Shown here in pieces: positions 1 through 9,352 of a DNA stretch of 35,583 nucleotides. Both the position numbers and the translations under genes were made by a program. Each line of letters opens with the position of its first letter. The first letter of the stretch is position 1. Source of the DNA: an uncultured Persicitalea sp. (GTDB lineage: Bacteria > Bacteroidota > Bacteroidia > Cytophagales > Spirosomataceae); NCBI GenBank assembly GCA_950075905.1, contig CATMVR010000002.1:1-35583 (forward strand), in the 5' to 3' direction. The notes below the pieces were generated by a model that was not told the DNA's origin, searched no databases, and saw only the letters and a program-made list of their open reading frames with translations.

Positions 1-2250
1 GAAATCCACCGCTACGTCTGCTCCAACTCCGGCGACCCGCTGCTGGTCCCCAGCCCTAACTCGAAAGGCCCGATCATCGATCACTTCGACTCCACGGCCA
101 CCCGGATGCACTTCATGTACTTCATCAACCAGCTGAAACCTGTACTGGGAGACTTCCGCAAAACGGCCTTAAAGAACCTGTACCTGGCCAGCTTTGAAGC
201 AAAAAATGCCCTTTGGACACCTTCACTAGCCACGGAGTTTGAGAAATTGAACGGCTACGATGTGGCGAAATTCCTTCCCTATATCTTCAATAAAACTGCT
301 TTTGACCCCACGACCACCGACCGGTTCCGGCAGGATCTGAACAAGACCATCTCCGAACTGATGATCAACAATCACTACCGGAAAGGAAGAGAAATTGCAA
401 ACAGCTACGGACTGAACCTGATATCGGAGTCGGGCGGGCCGGGACCGCCGCTGCACAACGTACCCGTGGAGGCCATCAAAGCGCTGGGTTCGCTGGACGT
501 ACCCCGCGGAGAGTTCTGGATCAACCACGAACGGCTCGACGAAACCAAAGACAGCGTTGATTTGCTGATGCTGGTTAAGGAGATTGCGGCCGCTTCGCAC
601 CTCTACCAGCGTAAGATCACGGAACTGGAAGCCTTCACCAGCTTCCAGAACTGGCAGGAAGGTCCCGGCGACATGCGCCCCATCGGGGACCGGGCTTTCT
701 GCGAGGGTATGAGCCGGGCCGTCATTCACGGCTTTACCCATAATCCCACCAGGGAAGGTTTTCCGGGCAATGTGTACGCCGCCGGTACCCACTTCAACGT
801 CAAAACCACCTGGTGGCCTAAGGTAAAACCCTTCAACGACTACCTGGCGCGGGTATCGTACATCCTGCAGGAAAGTGACTTTGTCGCCGATGTACTCTAC
901 TACTACGGCAACCGGGTACCTAATTTCGGCACGCCCAAGAACAGCCGATTTGCCGTCGGCTCCGGGTATGACTACGAGATTATCAATACCGAAAAACTTC
1001 TGAACGACCTTACCGTCAAAGACGGGCTGCTCACCCTGCCGTACGGGGCGCAGTTTAAAGTACTGTCGCTGGACGAAATCGTGGGCAATGATCCGGCGGT
1101 ACTTAAGAAGCTGGAAGAACTAGCTAAGGCAGGAGCCATCATTACCGGTACCAAACCTACGGACGTGTGGGGAGCCAGCCAACCCGTTGCCGACCGGCTG
1201 TGGGGTGGATCGGGGGCATTTTCGCAGAATGATCTAAAAAAAGGAAAAGTGTTTACAACTCCGGTTTTGCAAATCCTGCAAAAGATGAACGTAAAGCCCG
1301 ACTTCGACTATCCCGACAAAGGCTCGCAGCGGCTGGACTACATGAAAAAGAGTCAGCCGGTACTTGACTTTATCCACCATAAAAAAGGCGATATGGATTT
1401 TTACTTCGTCCGCAACACCAGCGACAAGGCCCTATCCCGGCTCGTATCCTTCCGGCAGCCGGGCAAATCACCCGAGCTCTGGAACCCGGTAACGGGCGAA
1501 ATTATCCCGATCAGTGTCTACAATCCGGCGGGCGACAAGGTACAGGTACCTCTCTCCTTCGGCCCCCACGGCTCATACTTTGTGGTCTTCACCAAAGGGA
1601 GTACCACGCCCCGCTACCAGGCCGTCACCTCTGCCTCCGCGCACCCGCCGCTGTTTGCGTATACCCCGCAGGGATTGCAGTTTATGGAAAATGGTTCTTT
1701 TGAATTGAAGGGTACGTCAAATTCAAAAAAAGTAGCGAATTCCATCCAGACTCAGCCTATCAAAGGGGCGTGGGACGTGCAATTCACCAAGGGCTGGGGC
1801 GCCCCCGAAACCGCTACTTTCCCGGAGCTTATCTCCTGGACAAAATCTCCCGACAAAGGCATAGCGCACTACGCCGGCTCCGGCATGTACACCAAAACCT
1901 TTACCTACAACAAACCGGAGAATCAGTCGGGTCGGGTGTATCTGGATCTGGGGAAGGTGGGCAAAGTGGCCGAAGTATGGCTGAACGGGAAATCATTGGG
2001 CATTACCTGGGCCGCTCCCTACCGCTACGACGTGACGGACGTCATCAAACCCGGCGAGAACGCTTTGCGGGTAGAAGTGATCAATACGTGGGCAAACCGG
2101 ATCATCGGGGATATTAACGAAAAGGAAAACTATACCCGGACGAATCTGAAAGTACGGGGCTCGCGGGAATTGCTGTGGTCGGAAACGCCCCTGGTAGAGT
2201 CCGGCCTGATGGGCCCGGTGACGATTCAGCATGTGCAACCCGTTCACTAG
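1..2250 (+). CDS. GH106 alpha-L-rhamnosidase-like glycoside hydrolase (5' end outside window)
   Basis: The reading frame is open from base 1, and the codons before the ATG at 106 (…RYVCSNSG…GPIIDHFDSTAT) align with the inside of the next gene's product. The gene therefore starts upstream of the window and the track's ATG at 106 is internal. The visible part covers the later catalytic barrel and a C-terminal beta-sandwich of galactose-binding type (…VWLNGKSLGITWAAPYRYDV). GH106 enzymes release terminal alpha-L-rhamnose from pectin side chains or glycosides, usually in the periplasm or at the cell surface. The protein is a close paralogue of the downstream one along its whole visible length. 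One visible difference is SESGGPGPPLHN here against SEAGGPGHMHH in the neighbour. Family assignment is from recognised sequence style; the substrate is inferred. Confidence 0.8.
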   Translation, partial: EIHRYVCSNSGDPLLVPSPNSKGPIIDHFDSTATRMHFMYFINQLKPVLGDFRKTALKNLYLASFEAKNALWTPSLATEFEKLNGYDVAKFLPYIFNKTAFDPTTTDRFRQDLNKTISELMINNHYRKGREIANSYGLNLISESGGPGPPLHNVPVEAIKALGSLDVPRGEFWINHERLDETKDSVDLLMLVKEIAAASHLYQRKITELEAFTSFQNWQEGPGDMRPIGDRAFCEGMSRAVIHGFTHNPTREGFPGNVYAAGTHFNVKTTWWPKVKPFNDYLARVSYILQESDFVADVLYYYGNRVPNFGTPKNSRFAVGSGYDYEIINTEKLLNDLTVKDGLLTLPYGAQFKVLSLDEIVGNDPAVLKKLEELAKAGAIITGTKPTDVWGASQPVADRLWGGSGAFSQNDLKKGKVFTTPVLQILQKMNVKPDFDYPDKGSQRLDYMKKSQPVLDFIHHKKGDMDFYFVRNTSDKALSRLVSFRQPGKSPELWNPVTGEIIPISVYNPAGDKVQVPLSFGPHGSYFVVFTKGSTTPRYQAVTSASAHPPLFAYTPQGLQFMENGSFELKGTSNSKKVANSIQTQPIKGAWDVQFTKGWGAPETATFPELISWTKSPDKGIAHYAGSGMYTKTFTYNKPENQSGRVYLDLGKVGKVAEVWLNGKSLGITWAAPYRYDVTDVIKPGENALRVEVINTWANRIIGDINEKENYTRTNLKVRGSRELLWSETPLVESGLMGPVTIQHVQPVH

Positions 2251-2296
2251 TTTTGGTATGAAAAGTTTTATTGGTACTATTTCAAAAAAGGAATAT

Positions 2297-5242
2297 ATGG
2301 CCCGTTGGAAGGTACTCGGCCTGCTGGCCGTGCTGGGGGCTATGGTACTTTTCTCATTCAGCACCACCCAAAAAGCCGACGCTGACCTCACCGCCCTGAA
2401 AGCCGGATTTAAGAGTCCGCCGATCCTGGCGCGCCCGAAGGTATACTGGTGGTGGCTCAATGGCTACGTGGATAAGGTGCGGCTCAAAGAAGAGCTGCTG
2501 GCTATCAAAAACGCCGGGCTAGGTGGCGTGGATATTTTTGAAATAGGGTTGCCACCCGCCAGCGACCCCAACGGCATTATCCCGGCGGGACCGGCCTACA
2601 TGGGTGACGAGTCGCTGGATGTGATTGAGATGGCCATCAAGGAAGCCGGCAAGCTGGACCTGGAAGTGGGCCTGAACCTGGCCAGTAGCTGGAACGCGGG
2701 CGGAAGCTGGGTAAAGCCCAAGTACGCGGCTAAAACGCTCTACTTTTCCAAAACCCCGGTGAATGGTACTACCGCCGCAAACGTGAAGCTACCCTTCCCA
2801 ACCATTTCGCCCGACCGCAACGGCAACCCACGCCCTATCGAGTACGACGAAACCGGTCGGCCCGTGTACCGGGAAGAGGTAGCCGTAATCGCCGTGCCAG
2901 CCGGTGCTAAGAACCTGGCCGATACTTCCAGGATCATCAACCTCACCAGGTACTTTGATCCTACGTCCGAAATGCTTGCCTGGAAAGCGCCCGCCGGTAA
3001 TTGGGACGTATACCGCTACGTTTGTTCCAATTCGGGTGAACAGCTGATCCGGCCTACCCCCAACTCGCTGGGGCCGATCATCGATCATTTTGATTCGACG
3101 GCTACCGAAATGCACCTGATGTACTTCATTGATCGCCTGAAGCCCCGCCTCGGTGATTTCAGCAAGAGCGCGCTGAAGTACCTGTATCTCGCCAGCTACG
3201 AAGCCAAGGAATTTACCTGGACCTCCTCGCTGCCCGCTACCTTCCGGCAGTTGCACGGCTACGATATTTATAAGTTCATCCCCGCCATCTACAATCCTGA
3301 GCTGTTTGACGCGAAAACGCAAGAGAACTTCCAATACGATTTCACGAAGACCTTCTCGGAATTGATGATCAACAACCACTACCGGAAGTCGAAGGAAATA
3401 TGCAACAAGCACGGGCTTAAAATCACGTCCGAAGCGGGTGGCCCGGGGCACATGCACCATATTCCGGTCGAGACGCTGAAAGCGCTGGGCTCGCTGGACA
3501 TTCCCCGCGGCGAGTTTTGGTACAAACGCCCCTATTATGACAAAGACAGCGTGGATATGGTGTGGCTCGTGAAGGAAATCGCCGCCGCTTCGCACATCTA
3601 TAAGCGGGGTATGGTAGAAGAAGAAGCCTTCACCAGCTACTGGGACTGGCAGGAGGGCCCGGCTGACTTAAAGGTTTTTGCCGATCGGGCCTTTTGCGAA
3701 GGGCTGAACCGGCTGGTGATCCACGGTTTTACCCATAATCCAACGAGCTTCGGGTACCCCGGCATCGCCTACTTTGCCGGGACCCACTACAACGACCGCC
3801 GCGCCTGGTGGCCCAAGATCAGGCCCTTTAACGAGTACCTGAGCCGGGTGTCGTACCTACTTCAAAATACCGATTTTGTGGCGGATGTCCTGTACTACTA
3901 CGGCGACAAGGTACCCAACCTGGTACCACCCAAAAATACGCGGTTCAGCGTCGGGCCGGGCTATGACTACGAGATGATCAACACCGAAATTCTCATAAAA
4001 AACCTGACCGTCGACAAGGGCGAGCTGGTACTTCCCGGCGTGGGTCGGTACAAGGTACTTACGGTGGGGAATGAATCAGAAATGCACCCGGAGGCGCTGG
4101 CGAAGCTTAGGGTACTGGCCCAACAGGGTGCTATTATCGTCGGGCAGAAGCCCGTGCGGGCAGCAGGTCTGAGCCACCAGCCCCAGGCTACTTCGGCGGT
4201 AGCCAGCCTGGCCAACACCTTATGGACAACAAAGGCTTTTTCGGCCAGTAACCGGGAAAAAGGAAAAATATACGCCAACACCGAACCCGCGCAGGTACTG
4301 GCGGCCTTACAGGTCGCCCCTGATTTCAGCTACCCCGATCAGCAGGCCGGTACCCTGGACTATATTCACTACGCCAAAAACGGCAACGATTTTTATCTGA
4401 TTCGCAATACCACCGATCAGTGGGTGTCGCGGAACGTCAGCTTCCGGCAGACCAACAAAGCTCCCCAGCTCTGGGACCCCGTTACGGGGGATATCGCTCC
4501 GGTTTCTATCTATGAACAGAGCGGCCCTCATACCGCTATGCCCCTGACCCTTCCGCCCTACGGCTCCTACTTTGTAGCGTTCACTAACGAGAAGCCCGGC
4601 GCCCGCTACCAGCCGGTCGCCAGCGCCGGGGGTAATCCGCTCAGGGTACACTACACCGCCAACGGTTTTTATTCACTGGATAACAAACCTATGGAGGTAA
4701 AAAAAGGCTCCGCCTCGCAGCGGGTAAAAGCGCTAACGCCCGTTACGACGCTGACGGGTGCGTGGAACCTTACCTTTCCCAAAAACTGGGGTGCTCCCGA
4801 AAAGGCTACCTTCCCCAAGCTGATCTCCTGGACGGAAGCCCCCGAAAAAGGGATCAGGTACTTTTCGGGTATAGCGGCCTATGATAAATCTTTTGAACTT
4901 AGTCCGCCGGCAAAGGGTGAACGCATTTATCTGGATCTGGGCAACATAGCCGAAGTAGCCGAGGTATGGGTGAATGGCAAGCCAATGGGAATTACCTGGT
5001 CAAAGCCGCACCGTTTTGACATCACCGACGCCGTCAAGGCAGGTACTAATCAGCTGAAAGTGGAGGTAGCCAACACCTGGTCCAACCGCATGACGGGTGA
5101 TGCGCTCACGGGCGAAAAATTTACCAATACCAACATTGTGAAAGCCAACAAAAACCTGACGCCCTGGGGGGAGGTACCTCTTAAAAAGTCGGGGCTACTG
5201 GGGCCGGTCACCCTATTAACCGTCAAACCTACTAAACCATGA
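2297..5242 (+). CDS. GH106 alpha-L-rhamnosidase-like glycoside hydrolase, exported
   Basis: The track ORF opens at 2231, inside the previous gene. I prefer the ATG at 2297: it has an AGGAA-like ribosome site just upstream and begins a good signal peptide (MARWKVLGLLAVLGAMVLFSF). ATG 2258 is the alternative. The mature protein starts with RPKVYWWWLNG, typical of the first strand of the GH106 barrel, and ends with a beta-sandwich (VWVNGKPMGITW). At about 981 residues it has the family's usual size. The predicted role is hydrolysis of terminal alpha-L-rhamnosyl residues after export. It lies directly behind its paralogue and overlaps the next gene by 4 bp (ATGA), so the three are one operon. Confidence 0.82.
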   Translation: MARWKVLGLLAVLGAMVLFSFSTTQKADADLTALKAGFKSPPILARPKVYWWWLNGYVDKVRLKEELLAIKNAGLGGVDIFEIGLPPASDPNGIIPAGPAYMGDESLDVIEMAIKEAGKLDLEVGLNLASSWNAGGSWVKPKYAAKTLYFSKTPVNGTTAANVKLPFPTISPDRNGNPRPIEYDETGRPVYREEVAVIAVPAGAKNLADTSRIINLTRYFDPTSEMLAWKAPAGNWDVYRYVCSNSGEQLIRPTPNSLGPIIDHFDSTATEMHLMYFIDRLKPRLGDFSKSALKYLYLASYEAKEFTWTSSLPATFRQLHGYDIYKFIPAIYNPELFDAKTQENFQYDFTKTFSELMINNHYRKSKEICNKHGLKITSEAGGPGHMHHIPVETLKALGSLDIPRGEFWYKRPYYDKDSVDMVWLVKEIAAASHIYKRGMVEEEAFTSYWDWQEGPADLKVFADRAFCEGLNRLVIHGFTHNPTSFGYPGIAYFAGTHYNDRRAWWPKIRPFNEYLSRVSYLLQNTDFVADVLYYYGDKVPNLVPPKNTRFSVGPGYDYEMINTEILIKNLTVDKGELVLPGVGRYKVLTVGNESEMHPEALAKLRVLAQQGAIIVGQKPVRAAGLSHQPQATSAVASLANTLWTTKAFSASNREKGKIYANTEPAQVLAALQVAPDFSYPDQQAGTLDYIHYAKNGNDFYLIRNTTDQWVSRNVSFRQTNKAPQLWDPVTGDIAPVSIYEQSGPHTAMPLTLPPYGSYFVAFTNEKPGARYQPVASAGGNPLRVHYTANGFYSLDNKPMEVKKGSASQRVKALTPVTTLTGAWNLTFPKNWGAPEKATFPKLISWTEAPEKGIRYFSGIAAYDKSFELSPPAKGERIYLDLGNIAEVAEVWVNGKPMGITWSKPHRFDITDAVKAGTNQLKVEVANTWSNRMTGDALTGEKFTNTNIVKANKNLTPWGEVPLKKSGLLGPVTLLTVKPTKP

Positions 5243-5958
5243 AATACGCTGGCTGGATACTAAGTACCCTATTCCTTTTTTCATTTCCCTTCGTTGGACA
5301 GTCGCAGGTGGCCGACCAAAAGGAGTACCTGGCCGAAGTAAAGAAAGAGCTAAACGCCGTCTGGCCCAAAAACCGGACGGTCAATATCGTCTTCCACGGG
5401 CACTCGGTGCCGGCTGGTTTCTGGCATAACCACGAAGTACATACGCTGGAATCGTACCCGCACCTGGTCCTGAAGAAGCTCAAAGAACAGTACCCCTACG
5501 CCGTAATCAACGTAATCATAACGGCCATCGGGGGCGAGAACTCGCAGAAAGGCAGTGCGCGGCTGGAAAAGGAAGTACTGGTACACCGGCCCGATGTACT
5601 GCTGATCGATTACGCCCTGAATGATCGGTTTATGGGACTGGAAAAATCAAAAGAAGCCTGGGGAGACATGATCAAAAAAGCGTTGGCCCAAAACATCAAA
5701 GTGATTCTGGTAACGCCCTCGCCCGACCAGCGGGTGGATTTGCTGGCGGCGGACAATCCGCTGGAACCGCATACCGAGCAGATTCGGCAACTGGCGGAGA
5801 AGTACCATATCGGGCTGGCGGATCCCTACGGTGAGTTTAAGAAAATAGCTACCGATGGAGAGCTGAAAGAGTACATGTCACACGTGAACCACCCCAATTT
5901 GGCGGGCCATCAGATCATAGCGAACACTATTGCAGAGTGGCTAACTGAGAAGAAATAA
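5239..5958 (+). CDS. Secreted SGNH/GDSL-family hydrolase (probable carbohydrate esterase)
   Basis: The product has 239 residues with a signal peptide (MKYAGWILSTLFLFSFPFVGQSQ). SGNH blocks are visible: the nucleophile Ser56 in FHGHSVPAG, Gly98 in AIGGENS, Asn128 in YALND and His218 in HVNHPN. Two positions are unusual. The classic GDS is GHS, and the usual Asp three residues before the catalytic His is His215, so the triad Asp is missing or supplied from elsewhere. In this context the likely job is removal of acetyl or other ester groups from a rhamnose-containing glycan so the GH106 enzymes can act. It is translationally coupled to the GH106 gene by a 4-bp overlap, and its stop lies only 6 bp from the convergent GntR gene. 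Confidence 0.75.
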   Translation: MKYAGWILSTLFLFSFPFVGQSQVADQKEYLAEVKKELNAVWPKNRTVNIVFHGHSVPAGFWHNHEVHTLESYPHLVLKKLKEQYPYAVINVIITAIGGENSQKGSARLEKEVLVHRPDVLLIDYALNDRFMGLEKSKEAWGDMIKKALAQNIKVILVTPSPDQRVDLLAADNPLEPHTEQIRQLAEKYHIGLADPYGEFKKIATDGELKEYMSHVNHPNLAGHQIIANTIAEWLTEKK

Positions 5959-5964
5959 GGGTAC

Positions 5965-6729
5965 CTAGCTTTCCGAAAGCCCATGATCGTTGTAGTCGGG
6001 GTTGGCAATGATGGCAAACTTGTACTTGTCGCCCCGGTAGTACGACCGTTCGATTTCGACTACCTTGCTTTCTGTGCATACGACCGCACTATCCAGAATG
6101 AACATTGCTGTTGCCCTGGGCAGTTCGAAGTTGTTGTCCGGGGAGTCCGGCTGGACGATGTCCGTACTTAATGTCTGCTTCACCTCCTCAATTTTAAGGT
6201 GGTAGCTTTTTTCGTACACTTTGAAGTAGGAAATTTCGGTAGGCAGCCGGTTGATGTTAGGGCATAGCGTAAGGGAGATATATTTCAGTTCGTCCTTGAT
6301 GATCTCCTCGTCGGCGTACCGCAGCTGGTGGATTTTCAGCACGGGCCCCTCAATGATAAAATGCCTCCCCCCGATTTCGGACGAAATCCCGTCCTGGAGG
6401 ATGGTTTTTTCCAGCACCAGGTTTCTGGGCTGAAACCCCTCGGCAATCAGGCTCTCGTGAAACCCCCGCCGAGTGGCATATATGGATCCGAGGGTCCGGA
6501 CCAGGTGATGGTCGGGGGTCCGGTTCAAGACATAGGTACCCTTGCCCTTGATCCTTTTGGCCCAACCCTTAGACTCAAGGTCCAACAGGCTCTTGCGAGC
6601 TGTAGTATTACTAACCCGGAAGTCGCGAATCAGCTCGTTTTCGGACGGTATCTGGTCACCCGGCTGCAGTTCACCGGATTTGATTTGCTCGACAATCGTC
6701 TCGCTTATGGAGATAAACTTGGGCTTCAT
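5965..6729 (-). CDS. GntR-family (HutC/UTRA type) transcriptional regulator
   Basis: The product has 254 residues. Residues 9-70 form a GntR winged helix (QIKSGELQPGDQIPSENELI, then FRVSNTTARKSLLDLESKGW and GKGTYV). The rest matches a UTRA ligand-binding domain, which in this family binds sugars, sugar phosphates or related effectors. It is convergent with the rhamnosidase operon and divergent from the SDR operon. Palindromes rich in TATACAT/ATGTATA lie about 100 bp upstream of its start and overlap a candidate -7 element on its own strand, which suggests autorepression. Which neighbouring operon it controls, and its ligand, cannot be told from sequence. Confidence 0.85.
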   Translation of the reverse strand: MKPKFISISETIVEQIKSGELQPGDQIPSENELIRDFRVSNTTARKSLLDLESKGWAKRIKGKGTYVLNRTPDHHLVRTLGSIYATRRGFHESLIAEGFQPRNLVLEKTILQDGISSEIGGRHFIIEGPVLKIHQLRYADEEIIKDELKYISLTLCPNINRLPTEISYFKVYEKSYHLKIEEVKQTLSTDIVQPDSPDNNFELPRATAMFILDSAVVCTESKVVEIERSYYRGDKYKFAIIANPDYNDHGLSES

Positions 6730-6816
6730 GACAGTTCAGCGGTATACATGAGACAAAGGGTGGGTACCTGCTTCCTGCGCGGTGACCTGGTTCAATGGTT
6801 CATTCTCCATAAATAG

Positions 6817-6857
6817 TATGTATATACATAAGTATACAAATGTACATATTAATGTAA
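6817..6857 (-). promoter_or_regulatory. Candidate GntR operator cluster and gntR promoter
   Basis: TATGTATATACATA (6817-6830) is a perfect 14-bp palindrome. It is followed by GTATAC (6832-6837), ATGTACAT (6840-6847) and TACAT-ATTA-ATGTA (6843-6856). On the minus strand, TACATTTG (6837-6844) fits the Bacteroidota -7 consensus TAnnTTTG for gntR; no clear -33 TTTG is seen. HutC-type GntR proteins bind GT/AC palindromes with a TATA core, so autoregulation is plausible. The pairing of protein and site is inference. Confidence 0.5.
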
Positions 6858-7167
6858 AAGTTAGAAATAGTGATTGTAATAGAAATAAAGGAAATGATAC
6901 TACTTACGGCTCACAAAGTGATGGCTTCTTGAATCAATATGTCAGGACTTTTCACAATGGAGAACGTATTTCATCAATGGGATATGCCATCGGTATTTAA
7001 ACAAGAAGTAGCTAGGAAAAAGTAATACGGCTTAGATTCAAGTACTTAGATTCAGTTCATAAATGCCTATACCCGGTTCAAATTAGGCGGCCTCAGGCCG
7101 GTTGGCTCGCCACCCAACGTTTGGACTACCTCTTATTACCGGCTCACAGGTGCATTTTAGATCAATT

Positions 7168-7234
7168 TGGCTAAAATACTTTAAGTTTTGGCTAAATATG
7201 GCGAATCTCCTCGAATCCATGGTCCCTACCTTTG
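7168..7234 (+). promoter_or_regulatory. SDR operon promoter with AraC-type direct repeats
   Basis: TGGCTAA occurs at 7168 and again at 7189, 21 bp apart (two helical turns). The candidate -7 element TACCTTTG is at 7227-7234, 38 bp after the second repeat. No good -33 TTTG is present, which fits activator dependence. The 28-bp repeat block matches the one before susC at 24 of 28 positions, with identical spacing to the -7 element. Confidence 0.7.
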
Positions 7235-7270
7235 TCAGGCAGATTAACCTGTATTATTTTAATATAGAAT

Positions 7271-8068
7271 ATGTCTTTACAATTATTCAGCCTGGCTGGC
7301 CGGACCGCGCTCATCACCGGGGCGAGCCAGGGTATCGGGCTGGCGCTGAGCCGGGGGCTGGGACTTGCCGGTGCACGGGTGGTCCTGAATGCCCGGCAGC
7401 CTGACAAACTTCAGGAGGCCGTTCAAAAGCTGCTTAGCGAGGGAATCGACGCACATGGGTATCCGTTTGATGTAACGAGCGAAGCCGGTGTCCAGCAGGC
7501 CGTAGAAAGGGTGGAAACCACGCTAGGGCCTATTGACATCCTGGTCAACAATGCGGGAATCATCCGCCGTCATCCGGCCGAAACCCTGGCGCTTCCGGAC
7601 TGGAATGCGGTCATACTGACAAACCTGACCGCTCCATTCATAATGGCCCAGGCCGTGGGAAAGCGGATGATCGGCCGACAAAGTGGTAAGATCATCAATA
7701 TCTGCTCGCTCATGAGTGAGCTGGGGCGTGATTCGGTGGCGGCCTATTCAGCCGCCAAAGGGGGCCTGAAGATGCTGACGAGGAATTTGGCCTCCGAGTG
7801 GGCCGAACACAACATACAGGTCAACGGCCTGGGCCCGGGTTACATTGCCACGCCCATCAACACCGACTACCGCGCGCCCGGCAACCCCTTGAACGACTAC
7901 ATCCTGAGCCGTACGCCGGCCGGCCGCTGGGGAACCCCCGACGATTTAGTCGGAACGGCGGTTTTTCTGGCCTCCGCAGCTTCGGATTTTGTCAATGGAC
8001 AATTGATCTATGTCGATGGCGGGTTGGTTACGACCTTCGGAAAACCATTTGATGCTACAAAAGGATGA
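7271..8068 (+). CDS. SDR-family oxidoreductase, gluconate 5-dehydrogenase / KduD-like
   Basis: The product has 265 residues, the classical SDR size. The NAD(P)-binding motif TGASQGIG is at residues 16-23, NNAG at 93-96, and the catalytic pair Y159xxxK163 is in YSAAKGG with Ser146 upstream. The sequence style (GIIRRHPAETL, NGLGPGYIATPINTDYR) is that of gluconate 5-dehydrogenase or 2-deoxy-D-gluconate 3-dehydrogenase. It would interconvert a sugar acid and its keto form in the cytoplasm. It is the first gene of an operon with a sugar-acid transporter, an epimerase and RpiB. The exact substrate is not determined. Confidence 0.85.
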   Translation: MSLQLFSLAGRTALITGASQGIGLALSRGLGLAGARVVLNARQPDKLQEAVQKLLSEGIDAHGYPFDVTSEAGVQQAVERVETTLGPIDILVNNAGIIRRHPAETLALPDWNAVILTNLTAPFIMAQAVGKRMIGRQSGKIINICSLMSELGRDSVAAYSAAKGGLKMLTRNLASEWAEHNIQVNGLGPGYIATPINTDYRAPGNPLNDYILSRTPAGRWGTPDDLVGTAVFLASAASDFVNGQLIYVDGGLVTTFGKPFDATKG

Positions 8069-9341
8069 TCTTGTCTTGAAGCCCTCGAACAACTACCGCT
8101 GGTGGATTGCCGCCCTCATTGGACTCGCCACGGCGATCAATTACCTTGATCGGCAGAACCTGCCCATTGCCATTGGCGAAATCAGGAAAACTATTGAAAT
8201 CAGCGATTTCGACTACGGACTCATCAACAGTCTGTTCCTCTTTGCCTACGGTACCATGTATGCGATTGGTGGGCGAATCATCGATATTCTTGGCTCCAAA
8301 ATGGGCTATGCCGTGATGATTGTGTGGTGGTCGGTAGCCAATATCCTGCATGGGCTCATTTCCAGTGTAACCGGACTAGGCATAGCCCGGTTTCTGCTCG
8401 GACTCGATGAGGGCGGAGGTTTTCCGGGTTCAGCCAAGGTGGTCTCGGAATGGTTTCCCCGCAAGGAACGCTCCATGGCTTTTGGCATTTTCAATACCGG
8501 TTCAAGCCTGGGGGCGGTACTTGCCCCACCGTTACTTGCCGTGATTATTTCGCTGGCCAACTGGCGCTGGACGTTCATCTTTTCGGGCTTGCTGGGCCTG
8601 GGGTGGGTGCTCCTGTGGTTCAATATGTACAGCCTACCATCCAAAAGCCGATTTTCGTCGGTGGCCGAAAAAGCCTACATCGCCAGCGGACAAGCGTCAG
8701 AAGTGGGCGCAAGGCCCAAAACTCCCTGGCTCGGCCTTTTCAGGAATCGAGACGTGTGGACGGTCATTCTGGTCAAGTTCTTCCCGGATTCGGCCTGGTA
8801 CTTCTACATTTTTTGGCTTCCCAAATACCTCAATGACGTGCGTGGACTGGACATAAAGGGCATTGGGCTTTACGCCTGGATACCCTATGCTTTTGCGGGA
8901 GTGGGCAGCTTGCTGGGGGGCTGGCTGAGTAGCTTCCTGCTGCGGAAGCACGTTTCTCTGGCCGTTGCCCGTAAAATCCCGCTGGGGCTGGCGGCGGCCC
9001 TTTTGCCCACTTCGCTGCTTATCACGAGTGTATCGCTTCCCCTGGCCATCGTGTTTTTCAGTATGGCCATGCTGGGGCACCAGCTGTACTCGACCATCGC
9101 CCAGACCCTGGTGACCGATTTGTTCCCATCCCCCGTGGTGGGCTCGGTCACCGGATTGATGGGATGCATGGTGACCTACGGGGCCATGTTGTTCAGTGTA
9201 TTGATCGGGTATGTCATCGGTGAGTTTGGGTATGGACCGGCTTTCCTGATTTCGGGCATGCTGCATCCACTGGGCTTTATCCTGGCACTCGTGTTGCTCA
9301 AAAAGGACAGGTTTGTTCGAAATGATCTAGCTATAATTTAA
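8052..9341 (+). CDS. MFS transporter, ACS family (hexuronate / sugar-acid:H+ symporter-like)
   Basis: The likely start is ATG 8052 (MLQKDDLVLKPSNNYRWWIAALIG), overlapping the SDR end by 17 bp; the track's 8010 start would lie deep in the SDR gene. The product has about 429 residues with many hydrophobic segments, consistent with 12 membrane helices. NYLDRQNLPIA in the first helix and LLGLDEGGGFPGSAKVVSEWF are typical of ACS-family carriers such as ExuT. The predicted role is uptake of a hexuronate, aldonate or similar anion across the inner membrane, feeding the SDR, epimerase and isomerase encoded beside it. Confidence 0.85.
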   Translation: MLQKDDLVLKPSNNYRWWIAALIGLATAINYLDRQNLPIAIGEIRKTIEISDFDYGLINSLFLFAYGTMYAIGGRIIDILGSKMGYAVMIVWWSVANILHGLISSVTGLGIARFLLGLDEGGGFPGSAKVVSEWFPRKERSMAFGIFNTGSSLGAVLAPPLLAVIISLANWRWTFIFSGLLGLGWVLLWFNMYSLPSKSRFSSVAEKAYIASGQASEVGARPKTPWLGLFRNRDVWTVILVKFFPDSAWYFYIFWLPKYLNDVRGLDIKGIGLYAWIPYAFAGVGSLLGGWLSSFLLRKHVSLAVARKIPLGLAAALLPTSLLITSVSLPLAIVFFSMAMLGHQLYSTIAQTLVTDLFPSPVVGSVTGLMGCMVTYGAMLFSVLIGYVIGEFGYGPAFLISGMLHPLGFILALVLLKKDRFVRNDLAII

Positions 9342-9352
9342 TCCCGAATGGA

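Larger units (their letters stand above)
6730..7270. other. Intergenic control region between gntR and the SDR operon
   Basis: This 541-bp AT-rich stretch has no convincing gene; ORF 6782-7000 has no recognisable product. It contains the GntR palindromes (6817-6857), a perfect direct repeat CTTAGATTCA at 7031-7040 and 7045-7054, a short inverted repeat GGCCTcAGGCC near 7088, and the SDR operon promoter with its direct repeats (7168-7234). Confidence 0.6.
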
